A stretch of 31,138 bases of DNA. Origin: an uncultured Alistipes sp. (lineage in GTDB: Bacteria > Bacteroidota > Bacteroidia > Bacteroidales > Rikenellaceae). The notes beneath the pieces are model-generated. The model was not told where the DNA came from and did no database searches. It saw only the letters and a program-made list of their open reading frames with translations. Where the stretch lies: assembly GCA_900550375.1 (NCBI GenBank), contig URRP01000029.1, forward strand, positions 1 to 31,138, written 5' to 3'. The position numbers and the translations under genes are program-made. Of the stretch, positions 1 through 7,324 are shown piece by piece (positions within the stretch are counted from its first letter, which is position 1; each line of letters starts with the position of its first letter).

Positions 1-1
1 A

Positions 2-86
2 CAAAGATACGAATAAGCCGCGAGCAAAAGCAAATTTATTTGCATTTTGCCGAGGCGGAGTATCTAAGGTGAAGCCAAAGGTACGC
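2..86 (-). repeat. Dispersed promoter-bearing repeat, copy R1
   Basis: Member of an about 80-bp family also found at 9179-9257, 9253-9337, 12735-12815, 12819-12896 and, inverted, 28761-28837. It holds an imperfect hairpin (25-51: GCAAAAGCAAAT against ATTTGC, one bulged A, TTTTGC), a conserved GCCGAGGCG block and an end GAAGCCAAAG. On the minus strand it carries a Bacteroidota promoter: TTTG at 34-31, 21 bases, TATCTTTG at 9-2. That promoter would fire leftward out of the window, so its target gene is not visible. Confidence 0.75.
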
Positions 87-172
87 ATTTAATGGAAAAA
101 AGGCAACCGTCCGCCGTTCGAATTATCAACAATCCGTCGACCGAAACCGCTTATGAATTGTATGGCAATATT

Positions 173-204
173 TTTGGATTTATCACGAAAAGAGATTATC
201 TTTC
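173..204 (+). promoter_or_regulatory. Promoter of the DUF2007 gene
   Basis: TTTG at 173-176, exactly 20 bases, then TATCTTTC at 197-204 fits the Bacteroidota -33/-7 promoter with one mismatch. Transcription would begin near 211. This rules out the upstream in-frame ATG at 92 and supports the start at 227. Confidence 0.6.
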
Positions 205-226
205 GTGCAACCTAAAATCTACGAGT

Positions 227-457
227 ATGGATAATGAGGAATTGGTGGTAATTCGGGAATACGACTCGATTACCCGGGCCGAAATGGCCAAATCGCTTCT
301 GGAAAGCGAAGGTATCTTCGCCACGATCCGCAACGAGTATATGTCGGCCATCTATCCCATTGGGACGATGCCGGCCGAGATCGTCGTGCGCGAAGAGGAT
401 GCCGAATGGGCTTCGGCGCTGCTCCGCTCGATGGACGGGGAGGACGCTGCTAAATAA
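227..457 (+). CDS. DUF2007 family small protein
   Basis: A 76-residue protein of the DUF2007 (putative signal-transducing) family. The visible pattern is typical: an N-terminal strand (ELVVIREYDS), a helix that reads TRAEMAKSLLESEGI, a strand AEIVVREEDAEWA and a short C-terminal helix; the whole protein is one such ferredoxin-like unit. The biochemical role of the family is not established. An in-frame ATG exists at 92, but the first 45 codons show no family similarity and lie upstream of the promoter at 173-204, so I start at 227. It converges on aroE and the two genes overlap by 8 bp (450-457), leaving no room for a separate terminator between them. Function is unknown; the family call is fairly sure. 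Confidence 0.8.
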   Translation: MDNEELVVIREYDSITRAEMAKSLLESEGIFATIRNEYMSAIYPIGTMPAEIVVREEDAEWASALLRSMDGEDAAK

Positions 458-1190
458 ACTCGTTCCAGATCCGCCACGAGGCTTCGGCCTGCGCTTCGAG
501 CATCGAACGGCCGTTGAGCGTATGCGCGCCCTGCCGTTCGCCGCGCAGCAGAAACTGCGTCCGCTCGGGATTGTAAACCAGATCGAACAGATAATGCACC
601 GGCGTCAGCGCCTCGTAGGGCAGCAGCGGCGCTTCATCGATATGCGGGAAAGTTCCCACCGGCGTAGCGTTGACAATCAGCCGGTGCTCGGCCACGATCT
701 CCGGCGTAAGATCGTCATAGCAGAGATTCCCCCGCACCGGATCGCGTGAAACGACCGCATAGGGGACGTCCGCCTCCGCAAGCGCATACTGCACCGCCTG
801 CGAAGCACCGCCCGTTCCCAGCACCAGCGCCGCTTGGGGGACGTCCGTTCCGAGCAGCATTCTCAAAGAGAGGCGGATTCCCTCGATATCGGTATTGAAC
901 CCCGTCAACCGCCCGCCGTCGCGGCGCACGCAATTCACCGCACCGATGCGCACGGCCTCCTCCGACACGTCGTCCAGATAGTCGAAAACCTGCTGTTTAT
1001 AAGGAATAGTCACGTTGAACCCCAGCAATTCGGGCTGCGCCGCCAGCAATTCGGGCAGCGCTTCGATGGAAGGCAGCTCGTAAAGCGCATAGTCGCACTC
1101 CGCAACCCCTTCCCTGCGGAATTTTTCGGCGAAGTAACGGGCCGAGAAGGAGTGGCCGAGCGGACGGCCGATCAATCCGTACAGTCTCAT
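450..1190 (-). CDS. aroE: Shikimate dehydrogenase
   Basis: Reduces 3-dehydroshikimate to shikimate with NADPH, the fourth step of the chorismate (aromatic amino acid) pathway, in the cytosol. The 246 residues include the substrate-binding serines in GHSFS (14 and 16), NVTIPYKQ with catalytic Lys65, FNTD with catalytic Asp101, the nucleotide-binding loop LGTGGAS near 124-130 and NATPVG farther on. It is slightly shorter than the E. coli enzyme (about 270) but complete. Its ATG overlaps the stop of the upstream DUF368 gene by 4 bp (ATGA), so the two are probably translationally coupled in one operon. Its 3' end overlaps the convergent DUF2007 gene. No oddity in the active site is visible. Confidence 0.95.
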   Translation of the reverse strand: MRLYGLIGRPLGHSFSARYFAEKFRREGVAECDYALYELPSIEALPELLAAQPELLGFNVTIPYKQQVFDYLDDVSEEAVRIGAVNCVRRDGGRLTGFNTDIEGIRLSLRMLLGTDVPQAALVLGTGGASQAVQYALAEADVPYAVVSRDPVRGNLCYDDLTPEIVAEHRLIVNATPVGTFPHIDEAPLLPYEALTPVHYLFDLVYNPERTQFLLRGERQGAHTLNGRSMLEAQAEASWRIWNEFI

Positions 1191-2125
1191 GCCTCGCTCC
1201 GTTTAGCGGCCAGACGGCTGCCGATATATTCGATTCCCCAAATGAGCAGAAACCCGCAGATGCAGAGCGCCACGGCCCATCCCACCTGCGCCTCCGTGCC
1301 GGTCAGCTCCGTAAAGGTCGCGGGCAGCACGTTGCGTTCGACGAGCGGATGCGCCGCACCGTGGCTGTCGAAATAACTTTCGAGGGTCTCTTTCCACGGC
1401 CATACCTTGTTGAGCGATCCGACCATGAAGCCCATCAGCAGGGCGATCGTCATATCGTGAAAACGCCGCAGCAGCCACGACAATACGTGCGAGAAACTCA
1501 CCAATCCGGCGACGGCGCCTATGGCAAATAACGCCAAGACACCGATATCGAACGTCGAAACGGCATTGAGAATAAACTGATACTTGCCCAGCAGCAGCAG
1601 GATGAAAGCGCCCGATATGCCGGGCAGAATCATCGCACAGATGGCGACGGCGCCCGACAGCAGAATGAACCACCACGTCTCCGGCGTCTGCGACGGCGAT
1701 GCGACCGTGATCCACCATGCAGCAGCGACACCGCACAGCAGCGAGACGACCGATGCCGCACGCCAGTGCGTAACGTCGCGTGCCACCAGCAGCGCCGAGG
1801 CGACGATCAGGCCGAAGAAGAAAGACCAGATTTCAATGGGATGGTGCTCCAGCAGATAGGTCATCACCCGTGCCAGCGAGAAGACCGCCACGAGGATTCC
1901 GGCAAAAACAGCCGCCAGAAAATTTCCGTTGACCGCACGCCAGAACTCCCGCAGGCGCAGCGACACCAACAGCCGCAGCGACGGGCCGCCCAGTTTCTTG
2001 ATCGACTCGATCAGTTCCGTGTAAATACCCGAAATGAAGGCGATCGTACCGCCCGACACTCCGGGTATCACGTCGGCCATTCCCATGGCGCAGCCTTTGA
2101 GCGCCAGCAACAAATAATTCGTCAT
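1187..2125 (-). CDS. DUF368 membrane protein, putative undecaprenyl-phosphate carrier (PopT type)
   Basis: A 312-residue polytopic membrane protein of the DUF368 family. The diagnostic N-terminal block GMADVIPGVSGGTIAF is present, and a second similar re-entrant-looking block (MILPGISGAFILLLLGKY) lies mid-protein, consistent with an inverted internal repeat. Members studied in other bacteria (PopT) return the lipid carrier undecaprenyl phosphate across the cytoplasmic membrane for reuse in envelope synthesis; assigning this role here is by family. A longer reading to 2140 would need a TTG start, so I use the ATG at 2125. A -7 box lies at 2247-2240. It is the first gene of a pair with aroE (4-bp overlap), a pairing with no obvious metabolic logic. 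Confidence 0.85.
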   Translation of the reverse strand: MTNYLLLALKGCAMGMADVIPGVSGGTIAFISGIYTELIESIKKLGGPSLRLLVSLRLREFWRAVNGNFLAAVFAGILVAVFSLARVMTYLLEHHPIEIWSFFFGLIVASALLVARDVTHWRAASVVSLLCGVAAAWWITVASPSQTPETWWFILLSGAVAICAMILPGISGAFILLLLGKYQFILNAVSTFDIGVLALFAIGAVAGLVSFSHVLSWLLRRFHDMTIALLMGFMVGSLNKVWPWKETLESYFDSHGAAHPLVERNVLPATFTELTGTEAQVGWAVALCICGFLLIWGIEYIGSRLAAKRSEA

Positions 2126-2239
2126 TGAGTCTGCTTGCAAATTAGGTCTCTATCTGCAAAGGCGGCGCAGACCGGACACGACGCGAATTTATTCGATTCT
2201 GTCGGGACGCTGCCTCCTTATGCAGAGATTTATCCTCCG

Positions 2240-2247
2240 CAAAGATA
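2240..2247 (-). promoter_or_regulatory. -7 box upstream of the DUF368 gene
   Basis: The minus strand reads TATCTTTG followed by C, a perfect Bacteroidota -7 box. I see no TTTG at the usual 19-21 base distance. A start near 2233 would give a leader of about 110 nt. Between it and the insertion sequence (2248-2377) I see only an unassigned GGCGG/CCGCC hairpin near 2319. Confidence 0.5.
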
Positions 2248-2359
2248 ATCGAATTCCACGAGATACAGTCGGCCGCAAGGGGCTGCCGAAGTTAATTTAT
2301 CCTTAATTTTCCCGTTTCGGCGGCTTTCGGGTATCCGCCTCCAATGAAATAGCATATAC

Positions 2360-2373
2360 AAAAAAAGCCGTAT
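2360..2373 (-). terminator. Distal half of a terminator split by the insertion sequence
   Basis: The 14 bases AAAAAAAGCCGTAT are the exact reverse complement of 3811-3824. Removing the insertion sequence with a TTTT target duplication rebuilds a stem of GCCGTAT/ATACGGC flanked by A and T runs, an intrinsic terminator for the leftward PUR gene that stops at 3823. The two halves now lie about 1.4 kb apart. Confidence 0.8.
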
Positions 2374-2411
2374 TTTTTGAACTGCCCCCAAAAAGTTGGA
2401 CCGATTAATAA

Positions 2412-3281
2412 TTAGTTTTGTAAGGAATGAGTTCTGTATTTCACGGGGCTCATTCCTTTTAGTTTAACTTTTATACGCTCATTATTGTAATATTCGATGT
2501 AATATTTCAATTCACGCGAAAATTCTTCTATAGATTTGAAATTTTGCAAATATAGCAATTCCGACTTTAGTATTCCGAAAAAGTTTTCCATCATTGCATT
2601 ATCCAGACAATTTCCTTTTCGGGACATGCTCTGCATTATACCTTTTTCATGGAGTAATCTTCGATAACAATCGTGTTGATAGTGCCATCCCTGATCCGAA
2701 TGCAAAATGATTCCTTGTGTGTTTTCAATTTTTTTGAACGCCTTGTTCAACATTGAAATTACCATCGGCAGATTCGGATGCAGAGATACCGTGTACGTAA
2801 TGATCTCACCATTATACATGTCGAGTATTGGAGAGAGGTAACACTTTTGATTTCCGATCGCAATTTGAGTTACGTCTGTCGCCCATTTGCGATTCGGAGC
2901 ATCCGATTTAAAATTACGTTGCAACAGATTCGGCGCTATTTTCCCCACCTCGCCCTTATAAGACCTATAACGTACTTTTCTCACTTGTGCTTTCAGTCCC
3001 ATCTCTCGCATTAAGCGCTCTACGGTCTTATGATTGATCGTAATCCCCTCATTGTGCAAACTCAAGGTTATACGTCGATAGCCATAACATCCCTTGTGCT
3101 GGTGATACAAGTTTGCTATTCGTCCTCGCAGATGTTTATATTTGTCTTCCTGTAAGAACCGGCTGCGGTAATAATAGAACGTCGATCGAGCCATCTTCTT
3201 TAGCTTGAGTAAATAATCAAGCTTATAAATGAGCCTTAGTTCTTCGATGGCTTCTGCCCAATCGAGCGTAGTCGGGATTCC
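2412..3281 (-). CDS. IS3-family transposase OrfB (DDE integrase domain)
   Basis: Catalytic half of the transposase. From the ATG at 3194 it is 260 residues, but the frame is open without a stop back to the slippery site at 3281, where a -1 shift of orfA enters it. The product of that shift would be about 449 residues (160 from OrfA, 289 from this frame). The N-terminal part is an HTH_21-type region (YHQHKGCYGYRRITLSL), followed by the rve-type integrase core: TDVTQ (first Asp), ILHSDQGWHYQ (second Asp) and NAMMENFFGILKSE (Glu). It moves the element through a circular intermediate in known IS3 members; that mechanism is by family. Coordinates given here are the open frame, not the ATG version. 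Confidence 0.9.
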   Translation of the reverse strand, partial: GIPTTLDWAEAIEELRLIYKLDYLLKLKKMARSTFYYYRSRFLQEDKYKHLRGRIANLYHQHKGCYGYRRITLSLHNEGITINHKTVERLMREMGLKAQVRKVRYRSYKGEVGKIAPNLLQRNFKSDAPNRKWATDVTQIAIGNQKCYLSPILDMYNGEIITYTVSLHPNLPMVISMLNKAFKKIENTQGIILHSDQGWHYQHDCYRRLLHEKGIMQSMSRKGNCLDNAMMENFFGILKSELLYLQNFKSIEEFSRELKYYIEYYNNERIKVKLKGMSPVKYRTHSLQN

Positions 3282-3760
3282 TTTTTTTCGACTAAGGCTT
3301 TCACTTTTTTTAATAGTGCATTCTCGGCTCGTAGATATTCCAGTTCTTCCTGCAATTTCTCTAACTCCGTTTGTGTACCTTTCTTCTTAGGCCTACCCAT
3401 GATTTTTGGTGGTCGTCCGCGTTTTGATGGTTTGTATAGTATAGCGTAACCCTCAGCTTGAACCGCCTTTACCCAGCGGCGTACAGAAGCCTCGCTTATG
3501 GCATAGCGGGCTGAAATCTCTTCGAAAGGTACATGTTTTTCTCGGATTTCCCGTACAATAGATTCCTTAAAATGACCATTTCGAATTTTATAAGACAGCC
3601 CGGATAACCCGGATAACCCGACTTCCCGATAACGTCGGATCCAGCGTCGGATAATACGCTCCGTTACGTTTAACTGGCGACTGATAACGGTGCTTCCATG
3701 ACCTTGATTATACAAGGAGATTGCTGTACGTTTCTGCTCTAATGTGTAATGATTATACAT
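3236..3760 (-). CDS. IS3-family OrfA, DNA-binding half of the transposase
   Basis: A 174-residue protein with two helix-turn-helix units: residues about 1-50 (EQKRTAISLYNQGHGSTVIS then RQLNVTERIIRRWIRRY) and about 65-100 (EEISARYAISEASVRRWVKA). A basic linker GRPPK..GRPKKK and a leucine-zipper-like stretch (LEKLQEELEYLRAENALLKK) follow, the layout of IS150-type OrfA. It recognises the element ends. Codons 158-160 read GAA AAA AAG, so the heptamer A AAA AAG at 3287-3281 is in the frame required for -1 slippage into orfB. OrfA alone acts as a repressor in characterised relatives (family knowledge). Confidence 0.9.
   Translation of the reverse strand: MYNHYTLEQKRTAISLYNQGHGSTVISRQLNVTERIIRRWIRRYREVGLSGLSGLSYKIRNGHFKESIVREIREKHVPFEEISARYAISEASVRRWVKAVQAEGYAILYKPSKRGRPPKIMGRPKKKGTQTELEKLQEELEYLRAENALLKKVKALVEKKESRLRSIGQKPSKN
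3281..3287 (-). other. Programmed -1 frameshift site (A AAA AAG)
   Basis: Canonical slippery heptamer on the minus strand, in phase with orfA codons 158-160. After a -1 shift the frame runs without stop through 29 codons into the orfB ATG and on to 2412. Confidence 0.85.
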
Positions 3761-3810
3761 AACACCCCAAAAGTTTTTTGTCTAACTTTTGGGGTGCAGT
3801 TCATTTTGCA

Positions 3811-3824
3811 ATACGGCTTTTTTT
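3811..3824 (-). terminator. Proximal half of the split terminator, overlapping the PUR gene stop
   Basis: ATACGGCTTTTTTT here pairs with 2360-2373. The stop codon of the PUR gene (3825-3823) is part of the A run that starts the original terminator, so the terminator began at the very end of the gene. Confidence 0.8.
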
Positions 3825-4152
3825 ACTCCGGGACGGGAACCTCCGTCTCCACTCTCGCGGACGCATCGTCCGCCTGTCGGCACGTAACGATAAAATCCAT
3901 TACTTCTTGCAGCGTACTGCTGAAACGGGCAAAATCCTCCTTGTAAAGAAAAATCTTATGTCGGTCGAAAACGACCGTACCGTCGGCGCACGTCGTCTTA
4001 CGACTCTCGGTGATCGTCAGATAATGGTCATTACCCCGCGTCGCACGAACATCGAAGAAATAGGTCCGACGGCCCGCTTTCACGGCTTTCGTCAGAATCT
4101 GTTCGCCGAACTCCTCACTCTCTTTGCGCGGTATATCCGTTCGAGAAAACAT
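3823..4152 (-). CDS. PUR-alpha-like nucleic-acid-binding protein (DUF3276)
   Basis: A 109-residue protein of the DUF3276 family, small proteins with a PUR (purine-rich element binding) fold known from Bacteroidota and from Borrelia BpuR. The core is clear: KAGRRTYFFDVRATRGNDHYL (about 25-45, split here only by description), then TITESRK and HKIFLYKEDFARF (65-77). Relatives bind single-stranded DNA or RNA; the target here is unknown. A longer reading starts at 4272, but its extra 40 residues are unlike the family and lie upstream of a good promoter (4273-4242), so I start at 4152. It is transcribed alone; its terminator has been broken by the insertion sequence at 2378-3803, so read-through into the element is possible. 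Confidence 0.8.
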   Translation of the reverse strand: MFSRTDIPRKESEEFGEQILTKAVKAGRRTYFFDVRATRGNDHYLTITESRKTTCADGTVVFDRHKIFLYKEDFARFSSTLQEVMDFIVTCRQADDASARVETEVPVPE

Positions 4153-4241
4153 GTTAGATATATTAGGTTTCAACTGTCGTTTTCCGTGCCGAAGGCCCCT
4201 AACCAATCGGCTCCTACCCACTTGTGATTTTGCACGGTACA

Positions 4242-4273
4242 CGAAACTAATAAAAATATCCGAAAACTCCAAA
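4242..4273 (-). promoter_or_regulatory. Promoter of the PUR gene
   Basis: On the minus strand TTTG (4273-4270), 20 bases, TAGTTTCG (4249-4242): a Bacteroidota promoter with one mismatch. Transcription from about 4235 leaves a leader of about 80 nt to the ATG at 4152 and excludes the upstream ATG at 4272. Confidence 0.55.
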
Positions 4274-4292
4274 CGAATCTACCAAAATTCGC

Positions 4293-5882
4293 CTAATTTT
4301 CCCTCGAAAGAATGTTTTTTCCCTGCTCGGGCCATCTCTCGAGCAGTTCGACCGCACGCCGGAACATCGATCCGCCGGCCGCATTCATCACCCGATAGAA
4401 ACCTTCGCGCGGAAAGAGCCGCTCGGCCACTAACGCCTTGATCTGCATCTTCAACAGTTCGTCCGACTGCGCCGCCTCTTCACCGGCAGGCTCGATTCCC
4501 CGTCCCGCAGCCAGCGACGCCAGCTCGGCCATCAGCTCGGGCGATACGCCGAATTCGGCATCGAACCGTTCGAAATCGGGGTAGCGGGCCGCCAATTGCG
4601 GACGTTCCCGATCCAGATAGCGCAGCACCAGTTCGTTGACCACGCCGTGACGCATCAACTCCAGCCAATAGTCGGTCTGCCCGACGGTATCGGCCTCGGC
4701 CCGAATGTCGGGATGAATACCGCCGCCGCCATAGACCGGCCGGTGCGTGCGCAGCGTCTCGAACTGCGGCGTCTCAGTAGCTACGCTGTCCGCCTGTTCA
4801 TTCAGCAGCCGCTCGCGATGCGCGGCGTAATACTCCTCGCGGTGCCCCTTTTCATAGGGACGCTGAATGACCCGCCCCGACGGCGTATGATAGCGCGCCA
4901 CCGTAACGCGGATCGCCGAGCCGTCGCCCAGCCGGAACTGGCGCTGCACCAGTCCCTTGCCGAAGCTCGGGCGGCCGACGATTACGGCCCGGTCCCAATC
5001 CTGCAAAGCACCGGCGACGATCTCGCTGGCCGAGGCCGAATTTTCGTCGATGAGCACCACGACCGGCCCTTTGAGAAATGCGCCGTCGACCGGAGCCGTA
5101 TAGGCGTTCGGCGGCACGGCACGTCCCTCGGTCGAGACGATCCGGCTGCCGCGCGGCAGGAAGAAATTGGCCATCCCCACCGCCTGATCGAGCAATCCGC
5201 CGCCGTTGCCCCGCAGATCGAGAATCAGCGAGCGGACGTTCTTCATCTTCTTGAACGCCTCGACGAACTCCTGCATCGTCGTCCGTCCGAAGCGGTTTAT
5301 CTTGATATAACCTGTTTCGGGATCGACTTTATAGGCGGCATCGACCGTATAGAGCGGAATATCGCCGCGCGTCACGGTAAACGCGAGCGGCTCCTTCACA
5401 GCGTGCCGCAGCACCTCCAGCCGTACCTGCGTGCCCGACGGCCCGCGCAATCGTTTGGGCACCTCGGCCCGGCTCAGGCCGACCGCCCCGTCGCCGTCGA
5501 TTCCGACGATCCGGTCGCCCGGCAGCAGTCCCACCTGTGCCGAAGGACCTCCGGCGATGGTGTTGACCACCACCACCGTATCGTTCAGTACGTTGAATTC
5601 GATGCCGATGCCGCCGAAGCTGCCGTCGAAACTCTCGTCCGCCGCTTTCATCTCGTCCGTCGAAAGATAGGCCGAATGCGGATCCAAACGAGTCAGCATC
5701 CCGCGGATCGCCTCCTCGACCAGCGGTGCCGTATCGAGCGAATCGACATAGGTGGCATCCACATAACGATACGCCTGCACGAGTTTCTGCAACTGTGCGG
5801 CCGACAGGTCGTCGAACTGGGCGCGCACGCCCCACGGAGCAATGAACAGCGCCGCGGCGATCATAAAAATCAGACGTTTCAT
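4293..5882 (-). CDS. S41 family C-terminal processing protease with PDZ domain
   Basis: A 529-residue secreted or periplasmic serine protease of the CtpA/Prc family. A signal peptide covers about residues 1-21 (MKRLIFMIAAALFIAPWG, cleavage after VRA). The PDZ domain spans about 90-165 (FGGIGIEF, LLPGDRIVGIDG). The protease core has the LDLRGNGGG strand near 221-229 and the catalytic dyad Ser284 (in SASASE) and Lys309 (in FGKGLVQ), with the 25-residue spacing seen in E. coli Prc. It would cut unstructured C-termini of envelope proteins; the substrate is unknown. The ATG at 5882 is chosen because it begins the signal peptide; an upstream ATG would run into hisS. It follows hisS by 85 bp on the same strand and may be co-transcribed. 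Confidence 0.92.
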   Translation of the reverse strand: MKRLIFMIAAALFIAPWGVRAQFDDLSAAQLQKLVQAYRYVDATYVDSLDTAPLVEEAIRGMLTRLDPHSAYLSTDEMKAADESFDGSFGGIGIEFNVLNDTVVVVNTIAGGPSAQVGLLPGDRIVGIDGDGAVGLSRAEVPKRLRGPSGTQVRLEVLRHAVKEPLAFTVTRGDIPLYTVDAAYKVDPETGYIKINRFGRTTMQEFVEAFKKMKNVRSLILDLRGNGGGLLDQAVGMANFFLPRGSRIVSTEGRAVPPNAYTAPVDGAFLKGPVVVLIDENSASASEIVAGALQDWDRAVIVGRPSFGKGLVQRQFRLGDGSAIRVTVARYHTPSGRVIQRPYEKGHREEYYAAHRERLLNEQADSVATETPQFETLRTHRPVYGGGGIHPDIRAEADTVGQTDYWLELMRHGVVNELVLRYLDRERPQLAARYPDFERFDAEFGVSPELMAELASLAAGRGIEPAGEEAAQSDELLKMQIKALVAERLFPREGFYRVMNAAGGSMFRRAVELLERWPEQGKNILSREN

Positions 5883-5967
5883 TTTTTCTTCTTTAAAAAT
5901 AACGCAACGGAGCCGTAAGGCCGGGCCGAACGCCTCCGCCACACGGTCTCCGTCGCTATCCGGTCTT

Positions 5968-7314
5968 CTACTGCAACTGGGCAGCCAACTCCGCAAACGG
6001 CACTTGCCGCTGCTCGCCGGCACGCATATCCTTGAGCGTCACCACCTGCTGTGCCAGTTCGTCGCTGCCGACGATCGCCACATAGGGGATCGCGCGGCGG
6101 TTGGCGTACTCCATCTGCTTCTTCATCTTGCCGTTTTCGGGATAGATCTCGGCCGCAATGCCCGCATCGCGCAACCCGCGCAGCAGGCCGAGCGATGCGG
6201 CCTCCTCGTCGGCGCCCAGATTGACGAAGAGCACCTTCGTCGAGAAATTCACCTCCTCGGGGAAAAGCTCCAGCCCGACCATCACGTCGTAGATACGGTC
6301 GGCACCGAACGAGATACCCACACCCGACGTATTGGGCATCCCGAAGATACCCGTCAAGTCGTCGTAACGGCCGCCGCCGCAGATCGAGCCGATGGCGTAA
6401 TCGTTGGCTTTAACCTCAAAGATCGCGCCCGTATAGTAGTTCAGCCCGCGCGCCAGCGACAAATCCAGTTCAATGGGCAACGCGATGCCCAGCCGCTCGA
6501 CATACCCGAAGACGGTCTCCATCTCCCCGATGCCCTTCAAACCCGTCTCCGACGTACCGATCTCAGTACGCAACGCAGACAGTTTCTGCCGGTTATCACC
6601 GTTGAGTTCGAGAATCGGTTGAAGTTTATCGATCGCCGCATCGTCGATGCCGCGTCCGCGCAGTTCGGCCTTCACGTTGTCGATACCGATCTTCTCCAGC
6701 TTGTCGATGGCCACCGTAATGTCGACCATCTTATCGGCATAGCCGATCGTCTCGGCGATACCGTAGAGAATTTTGCGGTTGTTCATCTTGAGTGTCACGC
6801 CGATGCGCAACTTGCGGAAGACGCGCTCGACGATCTCCACCAACTCCACCTCGTTCAAGAGCGAACGCGAGCCTACGACGTCAACGTCGCACTGGTAAAA
6901 CTCGCGGTAACGGCCTTTCTGCGGCCGGTCGGCACGCCATACGGGCTGAATCTGATACCGCTTGAACGGCAGCACGATCTCGCTCTGATGCTGCACGACG
7001 TAGCGTGCGAAGGGCACGGTCAGGTCGTAACGCAGCCCCTTTTCGCAGATTTTCGACGCCTGACGCAGCTCGTCGGGCGCAAGTCCCGCAGCGAAGTCGC
7101 CCGAGTTGAGAATCTTGAAAAGCAGCTTGTCGCCCTCGTCGCCGTACTTGCCCAGCAGCGTGGAGAGGTTCTCCATCGCGGGAGTTTCGAGCGGCGCGAA
7201 GCCGAAGGTGCGAAACACCTGCCGGATCGAGTCGAAAATATAGTTGCGGCGCATCATCTCGGCGGGCGAGAAGTCGCGCGTACCCTTTGGAATCGAAGGT
7301 TTCTGAATGCCCAT
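5968..7314 (-). CDS. hisS: Histidyl-tRNA synthetase
   Basis: Class II aminoacyl-tRNA synthetase that charges tRNA-His, 448 residues. Motif 1 region is ETPAMENLSTLLGKYG, motif 2 is FKRYQIQPVWRADRPQKGRY, the histidine-specific segments are ARGLNYYTGAIFEV and SICGGGRYDDL, and motif 3 is GVGISFGADRIYD. A C-terminal anticodon-binding domain occupies about the last 95 residues (KVLFVNLGADEEA onward). All motifs are intact. The gene starts 10 bp after the ettA stop, so it is very likely in the ettA operon and under the promoter at 9211-9179. This joins two translation genes in one transcript. Confidence 0.97.
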   Translation of the reverse strand: MGIQKPSIPKGTRDFSPAEMMRRNYIFDSIRQVFRTFGFAPLETPAMENLSTLLGKYGDEGDKLLFKILNSGDFAAGLAPDELRQASKICEKGLRYDLTVPFARYVVQHQSEIVLPFKRYQIQPVWRADRPQKGRYREFYQCDVDVVGSRSLLNEVELVEIVERVFRKLRIGVTLKMNNRKILYGIAETIGYADKMVDITVAIDKLEKIGIDNVKAELRGRGIDDAAIDKLQPILELNGDNRQKLSALRTEIGTSETGLKGIGEMETVFGYVERLGIALPIELDLSLARGLNYYTGAIFEVKANDYAIGSICGGGRYDDLTGIFGMPNTSGVGISFGADRIYDVMVGLELFPEEVNFSTKVLFVNLGADEEAASLGLLRGLRDAGIAAEIYPENGKMKKQMEYANRRAIPYVAIVGSDELAQQVVTLKDMRAGEQRQVPFAELAAQLQ

Positions 7315-7324
7315 ACCGTCTGTT

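Larger units (their letters stand above)
2378..3803 (-). mobile_element. IS3-family (IS150-type) insertion sequence, complete, 1426 bp
   Basis: The ends are imperfect inverted repeats that start TGAACTGC and continue through CCCC-AAAAGTT-GAC (left end 2378-2401, right end 3803-3780), with the TG...CA termini usual for the family. Flanking TTTT on both sides (2374-2377 and 3804-3807) is the likely target duplication. Inside are two leftward genes, orfA and orfB, joined by a -1 frameshift signal. The element is clearly more AT-rich than its surroundings, which suggests recent arrival. Both transposase frames are open and the DDE triad is present, so it may still be active. Confidence 0.92.

Noticed and set aside
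25..51. Repeat hairpin as a CRISPR repeat
   Set aside because: Copies are scattered, not arrayed with spacers of constant length.
92..226. N-terminal extension of the DUF2007 gene from the ATG at 92
   Set aside because: A good promoter lies inside it at 173-204 and the 45 extra residues do not fit the family.
4596..5918. Long plus-strand frame of 440 residues opposite the S41 protease
   Set aside because: Shadow of a GC-rich gene on the other strand; arginine- and histidine-rich with no recognisable domain.
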